Assembly: GCA_900545815.1 (NCBI GenBank)
Contig: URAM01000034.1
Span: 1 to 17,495 of the forward strand
Origin: an uncultured Eubacteriales bacterium
GTDB lineage: Bacteria > Bacillota > Clostridia > Oscillospirales > Oscillospiraceae
Direction: 5' to 3'
Length of the DNA: 17,495 nt
The translations under genes and the position numbers were made by a program. A model generated the notes under the pieces. That model searched no databases and had not been told where the DNA came from. It worked only from the letters and a program-made list of their open reading frames with translations. Shown one piece after another: positions 7,505-14,656 of the stretch. The stretch's first letter is position 1, and the number at the start of each line of letters is the position of its first letter.

Positions 7505-8302
7505 ATGAAGCAAACCGGAAAGGGAGAAAAGAAAGCAGCCTTCAGCCGTGGAGGACGAGCAGTGGCCTTGCTTGTGGCCTTTTTTGTGGTGCTGGCCATC
7601 CTGCCCCAGGCGCGGCAGTGGGATCAGGAGCCGACAGGGGAGGCGGCGGAAAGTCAGCCTGTCTCCGCTGTCCAGACCGAACTGGCAGACACCAAGCAGG
7701 AAGCCGCCCGCTTTACCGTCTGCTTAGACCCTGGCCACGGCGGCAACGACAGCGGCTGTGTGTCCGGCAAGCGGCACGAGAGCGATGATGCGCTGATGAT
7801 GGCCAAGCTGGTCAAGAAGTACCTGGAACAGGAAAATGTCCAGGTGGTCTTGACCCGCACCAAAGACAAGTATGTGGAGCTGAGCGAGCGGGCACAGTGT
7901 GCCAATCAGGCAAATGCGGACTACTTTGTCTCCATCCACCGCAACCTGAACCCGCTGGGCTGCGGCGTGGAGACTTGGACACGGGCGGACTACAGCAAGG
8001 AGTCCAACGCTCTGGCTGAGGCCATCCAAAAGCGGATGGTCAAAGTAGGCGTCCAGCAAAACCGTGGGGTCAAGCACGGCACCCAGGAAAGCGCCTCCTC
8101 CAGCTACTATGTCCTGCGCAAGACCAAGATGCCCGGCGTGCTCATCGAGCTGGGGTTCATCGACAACCAGAAGGACAACCAGTTGCTGGACAAGCACAAG
8201 AAAGCCTATGCCAAAGCCATCGCCAAGGGGATCATTCAGACCTATGAGAAGTACCACGGCGAAGGCGAAAAAAGTGCGACAAACGAGACAAAATCCAAGT
8301 AA
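7505..8302 (+). CDS. N-acetylmuramoyl-L-alanine amidase, membrane-anchored (265 aa)
   Basis: Zinc-dependent peptidoglycan hydrolase (Amidase_3 family) that cleaves between MurNAc and L-alanine. A basic N-terminus followed by one hydrophobic helix (residues about 19-34, AVALLVAFFVVLAILP) forms an uncleaved anchor or signal; a spacer of about 30 residues leads to the catalytic domain (70-250). Zinc ligands are H78 (DPGHGG), E92 (KRHES) and H145 (SIHRN), and the catalytic glutamate is E215 in GVLIELGFIDN, so it looks fully active. The C-terminus is a short charged tail. It is probably co-transcribed with argS, though the two functions are unrelated. Resembles CwlD/AmiC-type enzymes in length, but assignment to a specific one (for example CwlD in spore cortex formation) is not secure. 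Confidence 0.93.
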   Translation: MKQTGKGEKKAAFSRGGRAVALLVAFFVVLAILPQARQWDQEPTGEAAESQPVSAVQTELADTKQEAARFTVCLDPGHGGNDSGCVSGKRHESDDALMMAKLVKKYLEQENVQVVLTRTKDKYVELSERAQCANQANADYFVSIHRNLNPLGCGVETWTRADYSKESNALAEAIQKRMVKVGVQQNRGVKHGTQESASSSYYVLRKTKMPGVLIELGFIDNQKDNQLLDKHKKAYAKAIAKGIIQTYEKYHGEGEKSATNETKSK

Positions 8303-8308
8303 AATGCC

Positions 8309-8341
8309 AAAACTCCTGTTCAGCACTGGACAGGAGCTTTT
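8309..8341 (+). terminator. Terminator after the amidase gene
   Basis: Arms CTCCTGTTC (8313-8321) and GGACAGGAG (8328-8336) pair over nine positions with one G-T wobble around AGCACT, preceded by AAAA and followed by CTTTTG. The T-run is short, so termination may be partial. It lies 10 bases after the amidase stop and separates argS/amidase from polA. Confidence 0.6.
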
Positions 8342-8419
8342 GCCTATCCGTCCTGCGCCTGCCTGCGTGGCGTAGGAGAGAGAATTGGGATACGGACGCA
8401 GGAAAGCGAGGATACAAGG

Positions 8420-11080
8420 ATGAAATTGATGGTATTGGACGGGAACTCGATCGTCAACCGAGCCTTTTATGGGGTGCGGCTGCTCTCCACGCGGAATGGG
8501 TTGTATACCAACGCCCTCTTTGGCTTTTTGAATATTTTACAGAAGCTGATCAATGACGAACAGCCGGACGCCCTTTGCGTGGCCTTCGACCGGAAGGCCC
8601 CCACCTTTCGCCACCTGGCCTATGCAGGCTATAAGGCCAAGCGCCACGCCATGCCAGAGGAGCTGGCCATGCAGATGCCGGTGTTGAAGGAAATTCTGGC
8701 TGCCATGCACATCCCAACCTACGAACTGGACGGCTGGGAGGCGGATGACCTGTTGGGCACCATCTCTCGCACCTGTGAGCAGAAGGGCTGGGATTGCGTC
8801 ATCGTCACCGGCGACAGGGACTCCCTTCAGCTGGTCACCGACCACACTACCGTGAATCTGGTCACCACCAGTCGGGGACAGACCACGGTGAAGCAGGTGA
8901 CGCCGACAGTGTTTGAGGAGAAGTACGGGTTCGAGCCGGTGAAGCTGATCGACCTGAAAGGGCTGTGGGGGGATGCCTCCGATCAGATCCCCGGCGTGAA
9001 GGGGATTGGCGAAAAGACCGCCACGAGCCTTATCCAGCAGTACGGCACCATTGCGGAGATCTACGCCAAGTTGGACGACCTGGACTTGAAACCGGCCGTG
9101 CGCAAAAAGCTCACCGAGGGACGGGAGCAGGCGGAGCTGTCTTACGACCTGGCGCGGATCCGCTGCGATGCGCCCATTGTGTTTCGACCGGAGGACGTCC
9201 TGCGCCAGGAGCCAGACCGAGACGCACTGTACCAGCTGTTCTTGAAGCTGGAGTTCAACCAGTTCATCCAGCGCTATGGCCTGTCCCCAGCGGAAAACGG
9301 CGGAGAGCCAGAGGAACTGACAGAGGGCGCCTGCCAGATGGAATTGGTCGCCGACCCGACTCGGCTGGAACAGCTGCTGACCCTGTGGCAGAATGCCCCG
9401 TGGGTATCCGTGCTGACCCTGCCGGATTTGCAAGGGGTAGCTGTGGACGGTGTGGAGGAGGACGAAGGCTCCATCGGTGCGGTCATCCTGCCTGACCGAG
9501 TGGGGGCGGATGCTTACCGGCACTGTTTGGAGGTGCTGTTCTCAGACAAAGTGACCAAGGTCACCCACCAAGTCAAGGAGCTGGCAGAAGATTTGCTGGC
9601 GGAGGGACTGCCCATTGAGGGCTTCCGCTTCGACACCGCCCTGGGAGCGTATCTGCTGGCACCCACCGATGGCAGCTACGCCATGGAAAAATTGAGCGTC
9701 AAGTGGCTGGGGTTTGAGCTGCCTCCAGCCCAGATCTTTTTGGCAGAGGACGCCTTTCCGCCGTTGGAGGAGCCAACCGAAGCCATGACCGCCATGCTTC
9801 GTCACACCGCTGCCATCGGCGCACTGTACGAGAAGATGGGGCCGGAGCTGGAAGCCCAGGGGCTGACCGAATTGCTCAACACGGTGGAATTACCCCTCTG
9901 TCCGGTGCTGGCAGAGATGGAGCAGAGCGGCTTCCGCATCGACCGAGAGGCGCTGACCCAGTTCGGGGAAATGTTGGCCAAGGGGATTGACGGCTGTCGG
10001 GACAGCATTTACGACCTGGCGGGGGAGGAGTTCAACATCAATTCCACCAAGCAGCTGGGCGAAATTTTGTTCGACAAGTTGGGATTACCCGCCTACAAAA
10101 AGACCAAGCGAGGGTATTCTACCAACGCCGAGGTGCTGGAAAAGCTCCGCTGGCAGCATCCCATCGTGGAGCAGATCTTGGAGTACCGCCAGCTGGCCAA
10201 GCTGAAATCCACCTATGTGGATGGTCTGACCAAGGTCATCGGCTCGGACAGCCGCATCCACACCAGCTTCCAGAACACCGTCACTGCCACCGGACGCCTG
10301 TCCTCCGCCGAACCCAATTTGCAGAACATCCCCGTCCGCACCCCTTTGGGGGCAGAGATGCGCAAGATGTTCATTGCCGGCCCCGGTAACGTGCTGGTGG
10401 ATGCTGACTACTCCCAGATCGAGCTGCGCCTGCTGGCGCATATCGCCCAGGATCAGGTCATGCTGGAGGGCTTCCGGATGGGAGCGGACATCCACACCAT
10501 GACCGCTGCCCAGGTCTTTGGCGTACCGGAGGAATTGGTGACCAAACAGATGCGTTCCTCGGCGAAAGCGGTGAATTTCGGTATTATTTACGGCATTTCC
10601 GAGTTCTCTCTGGCCAAGGATATCGGCGTTAGCCGGGCGGAAGCGAAGGATTATATGGAGCGCTATTTTGCCACCTACGCCGGTGTCCGTGAGTACCAGA
10701 AACGCATCGTGGAGCAGGCCAAGGCGGACGGCTATGTGACCACCCTTATGGGACGCCGTCGGGATATTCCGGAGCTGAAGGACTCCAACCGGATGAAACG
10801 GATGTTCGGTGAGCGAGTGGCGTTGAATATGCCCATCCAGGGCACTGCGGCGGACATCATCAAGCTGGCCATGATCCGCGTCCAAGCCCGCCTGAAAGCG
10901 GAAGGCTTGCAGGGACGGCTGGTGCTCCAGGTACACGATGAACTGATTGTGGAGTGTCCGGAGGCGGAAGGGGAGACTGTGGCCAAGCTTTTGAAGGAGG
11001 AGATGGAACAGGTGGTCTCTCTGGATGTGAAGTTAGAAGCAGAAGCCCATGTAGGACACAGCTGGGCGGATGCCCATTGA
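8420..11080 (+). CDS. polA: DNA polymerase I (886 aa)
   Basis: Repair and Okazaki-fragment polymerase. The 5'-3' exonuclease domain covers about 1-290 (VLDGNSIVNRAFYG at the start, WEADDLLGT, VTGDRDSLQLV, DLKGLWGDASDQIPGVKGIG). The middle region, about 310-480, has the 3'-5' exonuclease fold length, but the DxE motif is replaced by WVSVLTLPDLQG and the later catalytic aspartates are not recognisable, so proofreading is probably lost. The polymerase domain has motif A DADYSQIE with D663, motif B K716 to G721 (KAVNFG), and motif C VHDE with D840. Normal family length. Start ATG with GAGGA seven bases upstream. It leads the polA-rimI-tsaD group; the next start follows 14 bases after its stop. 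Confidence 0.97.
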   Translation: MKLMVLDGNSIVNRAFYGVRLLSTRNGLYTNALFGFLNILQKLINDEQPDALCVAFDRKAPTFRHLAYAGYKAKRHAMPEELAMQMPVLKEILAAMHIPTYELDGWEADDLLGTISRTCEQKGWDCVIVTGDRDSLQLVTDHTTVNLVTTSRGQTTVKQVTPTVFEEKYGFEPVKLIDLKGLWGDASDQIPGVKGIGEKTATSLIQQYGTIAEIYAKLDDLDLKPAVRKKLTEGREQAELSYDLARIRCDAPIVFRPEDVLRQEPDRDALYQLFLKLEFNQFIQRYGLSPAENGGEPEELTEGACQMELVADPTRLEQLLTLWQNAPWVSVLTLPDLQGVAVDGVEEDEGSIGAVILPDRVGADAYRHCLEVLFSDKVTKVTHQVKELAEDLLAEGLPIEGFRFDTALGAYLLAPTDGSYAMEKLSVKWLGFELPPAQIFLAEDAFPPLEEPTEAMTAMLRHTAAIGALYEKMGPELEAQGLTELLNTVELPLCPVLAEMEQSGFRIDREALTQFGEMLAKGIDGCRDSIYDLAGEEFNINSTKQLGEILFDKLGLPAYKKTKRGYSTNAEVLEKLRWQHPIVEQILEYRQLAKLKSTYVDGLTKVIGSDSRIHTSFQNTVTATGRLSSAEPNLQNIPVRTPLGAEMRKMFIAGPGNVLVDADYSQIELRLLAHIAQDQVMLEGFRMGADIHTMTAAQVFGVPEELVTKQMRSSAKAVNFGIIYGISEFSLAKDIGVSRAEAKDYMERYFATYAGVREYQKRIVEQAKADGYVTTLMGRRRDIPELKDSNRMKRMFGERVALNMPIQGTAADIIKLAMIRVQARLKAEGLQGRLVLQVHDELIVECPEAEGETVAKLLKEEMEQVVSLDVKLEAEAHVGHSWADAH

Positions 11081-11093
11081 GGAGGAGCGCAAG

Positions 11094-11588
11094 ATGAGTG
11101 AACAGAGACAGGCGGCCAGCTATCGACTAGTGCCTATGACGATGGAGTGGATCCCGCAGATTGCGGAGCTGGAGCGGCAGTGCTTCTCTAAGCCCTGGAA
11201 TGAGCAGATGCTGGCGGAGGAGCTGGACAACCCCACCGCCTCTTTCATCGTGGCTGTGGGGGACAATGGACAGGTGTTGGGCTATGCCGGCATCTCAGTC
11301 ATTGCCGGTGAGGGGTATATTGACAACGTGGCCGTTCGGGAGGAGTACCGGCGGCAAGGCATCGCCCAGGCGCTGCTGGATGTGTTTTTGCGCTTCGGCA
11401 AGGCACATCAGCTTGCCTTTTTGACCCTGGAAGTTCGGGCGTCCAACGCTCCGGCCAAGCAGCTGTATCTGAAGCACGGCTTCGAGCAGGTGGGGCGGCG
11501 GAAGGACTATTACGATGCGCCCAAAGAGGACGCCATCATCATGACCAAGTATTTTCAGGCCGAAAAGCCTGACGAAAATGACGAATAA
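11094..11588 (+). CDS. rimI: Ribosomal-protein-S18-alanine N-acetyltransferase-like GNAT (164 aa)
   Basis: GNAT-fold acetyltransferase using acetyl-CoA. The acetyl-CoA-binding loop is RRQGIA (86-91) in the context IDNVAVREEYRRQGIAQALL, followed by LEVRASNAPAKQLYLKHGF and the RimI-typical GRRKDYY (134-140) that carries the expected catalytic tyrosine. The location directly before tsaD is a classic RimI/TsaD context and supports the call. I chose the ATG at 11094 because GGAGG lies about 8 bases before it; an upstream in-frame ATG at 11070 lies inside the end of polA and has no such site. Its biological target could be S18 or other N-termini. Confidence 0.9.
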   Translation: MSEQRQAASYRLVPMTMEWIPQIAELERQCFSKPWNEQMLAEELDNPTASFIVAVGDNGQVLGYAGISVIAGEGYIDNVAVREEYRRQGIAQALLDVFLRFGKAHQLAFLTLEVRASNAPAKQLYLKHGFEQVGRRKDYYDAPKEDAIIMTKYFQAEKPDENDE

Positions 11589-11600
11589 GGAGTGTTTTCC

Positions 11601-12614
11601 TTGAATATTCTTGCAGTAGAATCCTCCTGCGATGAGACAGCTGTAGCTGTTGTCCGAGACGGCCGCACCGTCCTGGCTGACGCCATCGCTTCCCAGGTGG
11701 ATATGCACACCATCTACGGCGGCGTGGTGCCGGAGATCGCTTCCCGAAAGCATTTGGAAGCCATCTACGGCCTGGCCGATCAGGCGTTGGAGCAGGCGGG
11801 TGTGACCCGAAAGGATATCGACGCTGTGGCCTGCACCTACGCACCGGGGCTGATCGGAGCGGTGCTGGTGGGGGTCAACTTTGCCAAAAGCGCCGCCTAT
11901 GGCCTGGGTGTGCCCCTCATCCCCGTCCACCACGTTCGGGGTCATATCGCCGCCAATTACATCACTCACCCCGACCTGGAGCCGCCCTTCCTCTGCCTCT
12001 GCGTCTCCGGCGGCAACACCCTCATTGTGGATGTTCAGGACTACACCAAAATGGAACTGCTGGGTGCTACCAGAGATGACGCGGCTGGTGAATGCTTTGA
12101 TAAGGTGGCACGGGTGCTGGGCATCGGCTACCCCGGCGGCGGCCCCATGGATCGACTGGCTCAGGGGGGGGACGAGAAGAAGTACCAGCTGCCCCGTGCC
12201 AAGGTGGACGGCGCACCACTGGACTTCTCCTTCTCCGGCCTGAAAACGGCGGCGCTGAACCTCATTCACAACGCCGAGCAGAAAAAGGAGCCGCTGGATC
12301 TGCCCTCCTTCGCTGCTTCTTTCTCCCGTGCCGTGGCGGATGAGTTGGTGCCCCGTGCCATGGAAGCGGCAGAGCAGTGCGGCCGCACCAAGATCGCCGC
12401 CGCAGGCGGTGTGGCGGCCAACTCCAAGATTCGGGCGGAGCTGGAACGCGCCTGTCAGATCAGCGGCAAACAGCTCTACCTGCCCAAGCTCTCCCTGTGC
12501 GGCGACAACGGCGCCATGATCGGATGCCAAGCCTATTATGAGTACTTGGCCGGCCGGCGAGGGGATTGGTCGCTGAATGGGTATGCCAATCGGGACATCA
12601 GTGCAGATGTTTGA
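11601..12614 (+). CDS. tsaD: tRNA N6-adenosine threonylcarbamoyltransferase (337 aa, TTG start)
   Basis: Kae1/TsaD family; with TsaB and TsaE it transfers the threonylcarbamoyl group to A37 of ANN-reading tRNAs. Metal ligands H111 and H115 (HHVRGH) and D302 (GDNGAMIG) are in place, as are the ASKHA-fold signatures VESSCDET, VSGGNT, GYPGGGPMDRLA, FSFSGLKTA and AAGGVAANS. The start is taken as TTG 11601, giving the family-typical N-terminus (M)NILAVESSCDET. AAGGAG at 11587-11592 lies 8 bases before it, whereas the in-frame GTG at 11592 overlaps that ribosome binding site and cannot use it. Twelve bases separate it from rimI. Its product would act on the tRNA-Thr encoded nearby, which reads an ANN codon; that adjacency is probably chance. 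Confidence 0.96.
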   Translation: MNILAVESSCDETAVAVVRDGRTVLADAIASQVDMHTIYGGVVPEIASRKHLEAIYGLADQALEQAGVTRKDIDAVACTYAPGLIGAVLVGVNFAKSAAYGLGVPLIPVHHVRGHIAANYITHPDLEPPFLCLCVSGGNTLIVDVQDYTKMELLGATRDDAAGECFDKVARVLGIGYPGGGPMDRLAQGGDEKKYQLPRAKVDGAPLDFSFSGLKTAALNLIHNAEQKKEPLDLPSFAASFSRAVADELVPRAMEAAEQCGRTKIAAAGGVAANSKIRAELERACQISGKQLYLPKLSLCGDNGAMIGCQAYYEYLAGRRGDWSLNGYANRDISADV

Positions 12615-12973
12615 GGCGTCTTTATGTGACGCACAAAATAGCAAAACGGGAACCTGGCGCAATTATGTAAATGATAAAGTACATCTTTTCCCACATTGCA
12701 GTTGAGATGTGGGAAAAGATGTGGAGAAAGTGGATAACTGTCTGTGGAAAGCCGAGAAATCCACAGAAAAAAATCCGAAGTAAGCTGCGGACAACGGAGA
12801 AACGCCCTGTGGAACGAAAAAATTATGCAAACAGAGTGACATGATACAGTAGTTTGAAAAAACAAGGGAATCGCGGAAAAGTGAGTATTTTTTTAAGGGA
12901 ATCCAAGCGCCGCTGTTAAAAAACGTCCACGAGACAAAGACGGAGCGGAGCAAAGCAAGGTGGAAAAAGGGGA
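12615..12973. other. Intergenic region with a 16-bp inverted repeat and DnaA-box-like cluster
   Basis: No convincing gene; short open frames here have no ribosome binding site or family resemblance. It contains a weak hairpin just after tsaD (GCGTC 12616-12620, GACGC 12628-12632, no T-run), a perfect 16-bp inverted repeat (12681-12696 with 12707-12722), and nonamers close to the DnaA box TGTGGATAA at 12720-12728 (8/9), 12729-12737 (8/9), 12743-12751 (7/9), and inverted at 12757-12765 (7/9). The two arms of the inverted repeat also contain TTTCCCACA and TGTGGGAAA. An AT-rich stretch (TATTTTTTTAAGGGA, around 12886) lies further right. Base composition is clearly more AT-rich than the genes on the left. 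Confidence 0.5.
12681..12722. repeat. Perfect 16-bp inverted repeat, 10-base spacer
   Basis: Arms ACATCTTTTCCCACAT (12681-12696) and ATGTGGGAAAAGATGT (12707-12722) are exact reverse complements around TGCAGTTGAG. As RNA this would be a strong hairpin, but no T-run follows on either strand, so it is not a typical intrinsic terminator of tsaD. Each arm contains a DnaA-box-like TGTGGGAAA. Confidence 0.9.
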
Positions 12974-13003
12974 TTGACGAGTTGGACAAAGTGTGATACT
13001 ATA
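12974..13003 (+). promoter_or_regulatory. Promoter of the tRNA-Thr gene
   Basis: TTGACG (12974-12979) serves as the -35 element. The -10 is either TACTAT (12998-13003, 18-base spacer) or the overlapping GATACT (12995-13000), which has an upstream TG as in extended -10 promoters. Start of transcription would fall roughly 8 bases before the mature tRNA end. Confidence 0.6.
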
Positions 13004-13017
13004 GCTCTACGTTGTGT

Positions 13018-13093
13018 GCTACTGTGGCTCAGTTGGTAGAGCAGCTGATTCGTAATCAGCAGGTCGCCGGTTCAAATCCGGCCAGTAGCTCCA
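13018..13093 (+). tRNA. tRNA-Thr (anticodon CGT)
   Basis: A 76-base cloverleaf with CCA encoded. The acceptor arms GCTACTG and CAGTAGC pair perfectly, the D arm is GCTC/GAGC, the anticodon arm GCTGA/TCAGC holds the loop TTCGTAA with anticodon CGT at 13051-13053 (reads ACG), and the T arm GCCGG/CCGGC holds TTCAAAT. It has its own promoter and a terminator directly behind. Its 3' half is the likely attachment site for the integrative element on its right. Confidence 0.95.
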
Positions 13094-13095
13094 CA

Positions 13096-13130
13096 AAAAA
13101 CCGTGTAATCCCAATGGTTACACGGTTTTT
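13096..13130. terminator. Bidirectional terminator between tRNA-Thr and integrase
   Basis: Perfect 13-bp arms, AAAAACCGTGTAA (13096-13108) and TTACACGGTTTTT (13118-13130), around a nine-base loop. Because the arms end in A-run and T-run, it can stop both the tRNA transcript (plus) and the convergent integrase transcript (minus). It begins 3 bases after the tRNA, so it is probably supplied by the element. Confidence 0.85.
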
Positions 13131-13162
13131 CTTATTTCTGGGCATTTGTTGAAATCAGCAGA

Positions 13163-13183
13163 TTAACGTTTATTTAACGTTTA
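13163..13183. repeat. Two 10-bp direct repeats, possible integrase arm-type sites
   Basis: TTAACGTTTA occurs at 13163-13172 and again at 13174-13183, one base apart (11-base period, about one helical turn). The second copy includes the integrase stop codon. Repeats at an element end beside the integrase gene are typical places for arm-type integrase or excisionase binding. Function is inference. Confidence 0.5.
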
Positions 13184-14572
13184 CTCTGCTTTCTTTACCG
13201 CAACAACATCGTCAAATCGGTCGAAGGTCTCCATAGCCCGCGCCTCGGCGGATGCAATAACATGGGCGTAAATATTCGCCGTCGTACTGGGCTGGGCGTG
13301 TCCGAGCGCCTTGGATACGACCACCAGCGGTGTGCCATCAGCGATCATCAGACTGGCGTATGTATGGCGGAGGGAATGGACGGTCACCTTTGGGAGGCCG
13401 CTTCGGGCGATGAACTTTGAAAACCACGCTGTGATGCTGTCTGGAAAAATCGGAGCGCCCAGCTCAGTGGTGAACACGCGCCCGTCAATGTCCTCCCAGG
13501 CGTCACCCATCGCGCACCGCTGCTCATCCTGCCAGCGTTGGTATTCCAGCAGCAGCAAGAACACAGAGCGGGGGAGCTTCAGGGGGCGGCGAGATTTTGA
13601 GGTCTTCGGCGTGCTGGCATAAGTACCCTTCCGGGGCGTGTAATTCCAGGTCTGGCGCACTGCGATGGTCTGAGTGTCAATATTCACATCCTCCCACCTC
13701 AGGCCGAGCAATTCGCTCCGTCGCAGCCCAGACAAGAGGTCGAAGGTGATGAGTGTCCTCCATTTGATTGGCTCGTCCTGGAGCAATTCAAGCAGCTTCC
13801 GGGCGTCGTCCTCATCCAGGTATGCCGCTGATCTGTCGCCCAAGCTGGGCAGGTCGGTCTTCGTGGCGGGATTGTCTTTGAGGTATCCCCATTTTGCGGC
13901 CTTGGACAGGACGGCGGACACGACCCGATGGTAAGCGTGGATGGTGCCGGGCTCAAGCGGAGTTGTGTCCTTGATGACCAGAAAGACGTCTTCAAGCTGG
14001 GCGTTCATAGCCGTCGCGATCACCGCCGCGTTCTCAATCGCAATCTTCTTCCGGGCTTTCATCTGCTTGAACGACCAAAGGGACACGCCGGTGCTGCGGG
14101 ATAGCTCGGCCATGCTTGTGTGATGACCCTTCATCCACTGCGCAAAGTCGATTTTGCACACTGCTGTCGTTGCGCCAGCGCGGATCCCGGCTTCCTGGAG
14201 ATTTGCGTAAAACGCGGCAAGGTGGGCGGGTTTCAGGTCTCTGAGCCGGATGTGTCCGATTGCCTGATTGATGCGCGCCAACTTGGCCTGATATTCGTAG
14301 GACGTCTTTTCCTTCAAGTTCGGGTTCGCGTGGCGCTGCATGAACAACTCGGAAAATTCTTTGAAACGGATACTGCCGTCACAAATATTGCCGGCCCTGA
14401 CCTGCTCCTCGAACAGCACAGCCTGCCGGTTCAGTTCTTTTTCGAGCTGACGCTTCGTCATGCCAGGTTCCGGCACCCAGGTCAGGTATTTCCGGATTTG
14501 CCGACCGTTGATGTCATAACCGGCCGATACAGTGATCTGATACCCTTTGCCTTGCTTTTTTATCGTGGCCAT
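13181..14572 (-). CDS. int: Tyrosine integrase with an embedded XRE-like helix-turn-helix (463 aa)
   Basis: Site-specific recombinase for integrating and excising the element. Domains: N-terminal AP2/arm-type DNA-binding domain (about 1-60), first part of the SAM-like core-binding domain (about 64-131), an inserted helix-turn-helix (about 140-202), the remainder of the core-binding domain (about 206-240), and the catalytic domain (about 250-450). All catalytic residues are visible: R284 (SGLRRSE), K323 (TPKTSK), H399 and R402 (HSLR), H425 (LGHAQ), and nucleophile Y435 (NIYAH). I chose the ATG at 14572, with AGGAG 8 bases upstream and the family-typical MATIKKQGKGY; an in-frame ATG at 14605 has no good ribosome binding site. 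The gene points toward tRNA-Thr. The inserted domain is the odd feature; it aligns with the Cro-like protein at 17234. Confidence 0.95.
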   Translation of the reverse strand: MATIKKQGKGYQITVSAGYDINGRQIRKYLTWVPEPGMTKRQLEKELNRQAVLFEEQVRAGNICDGSIRFKEFSELFMQRHANPNLKEKTSYEYQAKLARINQAIGHIRLRDLKPAHLAAFYANLQEAGIRAGATTAVCKIDFAQWMKGHHTSMAELSRSTGVSLWSFKQMKARKKIAIENAAVIATAMNAQLEDVFLVIKDTTPLEPGTIHAYHRVVSAVLSKAAKWGYLKDNPATKTDLPSLGDRSAAYLDEDDARKLLELLQDEPIKWRTLITFDLLSGLRRSELLGLRWEDVNIDTQTIAVRQTWNYTPRKGTYASTPKTSKSRRPLKLPRSVFLLLLEYQRWQDEQRCAMGDAWEDIDGRVFTTELGAPIFPDSITAWFSKFIARSGLPKVTVHSLRHTYASLMIADGTPLVVVSKALGHAQPSTTANIYAHVIASAEARAMETFDRFDDVVAVKKAE

Positions 14573-14609
14573 TGCATTTTCTCCTTCCATTTCGCCCGAT
14601 TTCAACCCA

Positions 14610-14625
14610 CACGCAAAAGAGCGTG
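14610..14625. repeat. Short inverted repeat in the integrase leader
   Basis: CACGC (14610-14614) and GCGTG (14621-14625) form a 5-bp stem over AAAAGA, 38 bases upstream of the integrase start and overlapping the -35 element of the divergent small-RNA promoter. It could be an operator that affects both, or a leader hairpin. Confidence 0.35.
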
Positions 14626-14651
14626 ACTTCTGAGTGAAAACACGATATAAT
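14623..14651 (+). promoter_or_regulatory. Sigma-A promoter of the intergenic small RNA
   Basis: TATAAT (14646-14651) is an exact -10 consensus, with GTGACT (14623-14628, four of six matches) 17 bases upstream. It points away from the integrase and toward the two-hairpin segment that ends in a terminator. Transcription would start near 14657-14659. Confidence 0.65.
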
Positions 14652-14656
14652 AGAAG

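Noticed and set aside
5720..7513. 597-codon open frame antisense to argS
   Set aside because: It mirrors argS in a GC-rich gene where reverse-strand stops are rare; the product has no family resemblance, has low-complexity Val/His/Gln runs, and has no ribosome binding site. argS is certain on the other strand.
11295..12662. 455-codon antisense frame over rimI and tsaD
   Set aside because: It covers two well-recognised genes on the opposite strand and has no recognisable domain.
12681..12765. Chromosomal replication origin
   Set aside because: The nonamers are mostly imperfect, and dnaA, dnaN or rpmH are absent. A DnaA-binding cluster is kept as a hypothesis; calling it oriC is not supported.
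12536..12989. Two overlapping open frames of about 108 codons on the minus strand right of tsaD
   Set aside because: No ribosome binding sites or family resemblance; they cross the inverted repeat and the DnaA-like cluster, and one overlaps the end of tsaD.
13054..13161. AATCAGCAG shared by the tRNA and 13153-13161 as the attachment core repeat
   Set aside because: Both copies are on the same side of the integrase gene, only about 100 bases apart, and the match is 9 bases; a true core repeat should flank the whole element.
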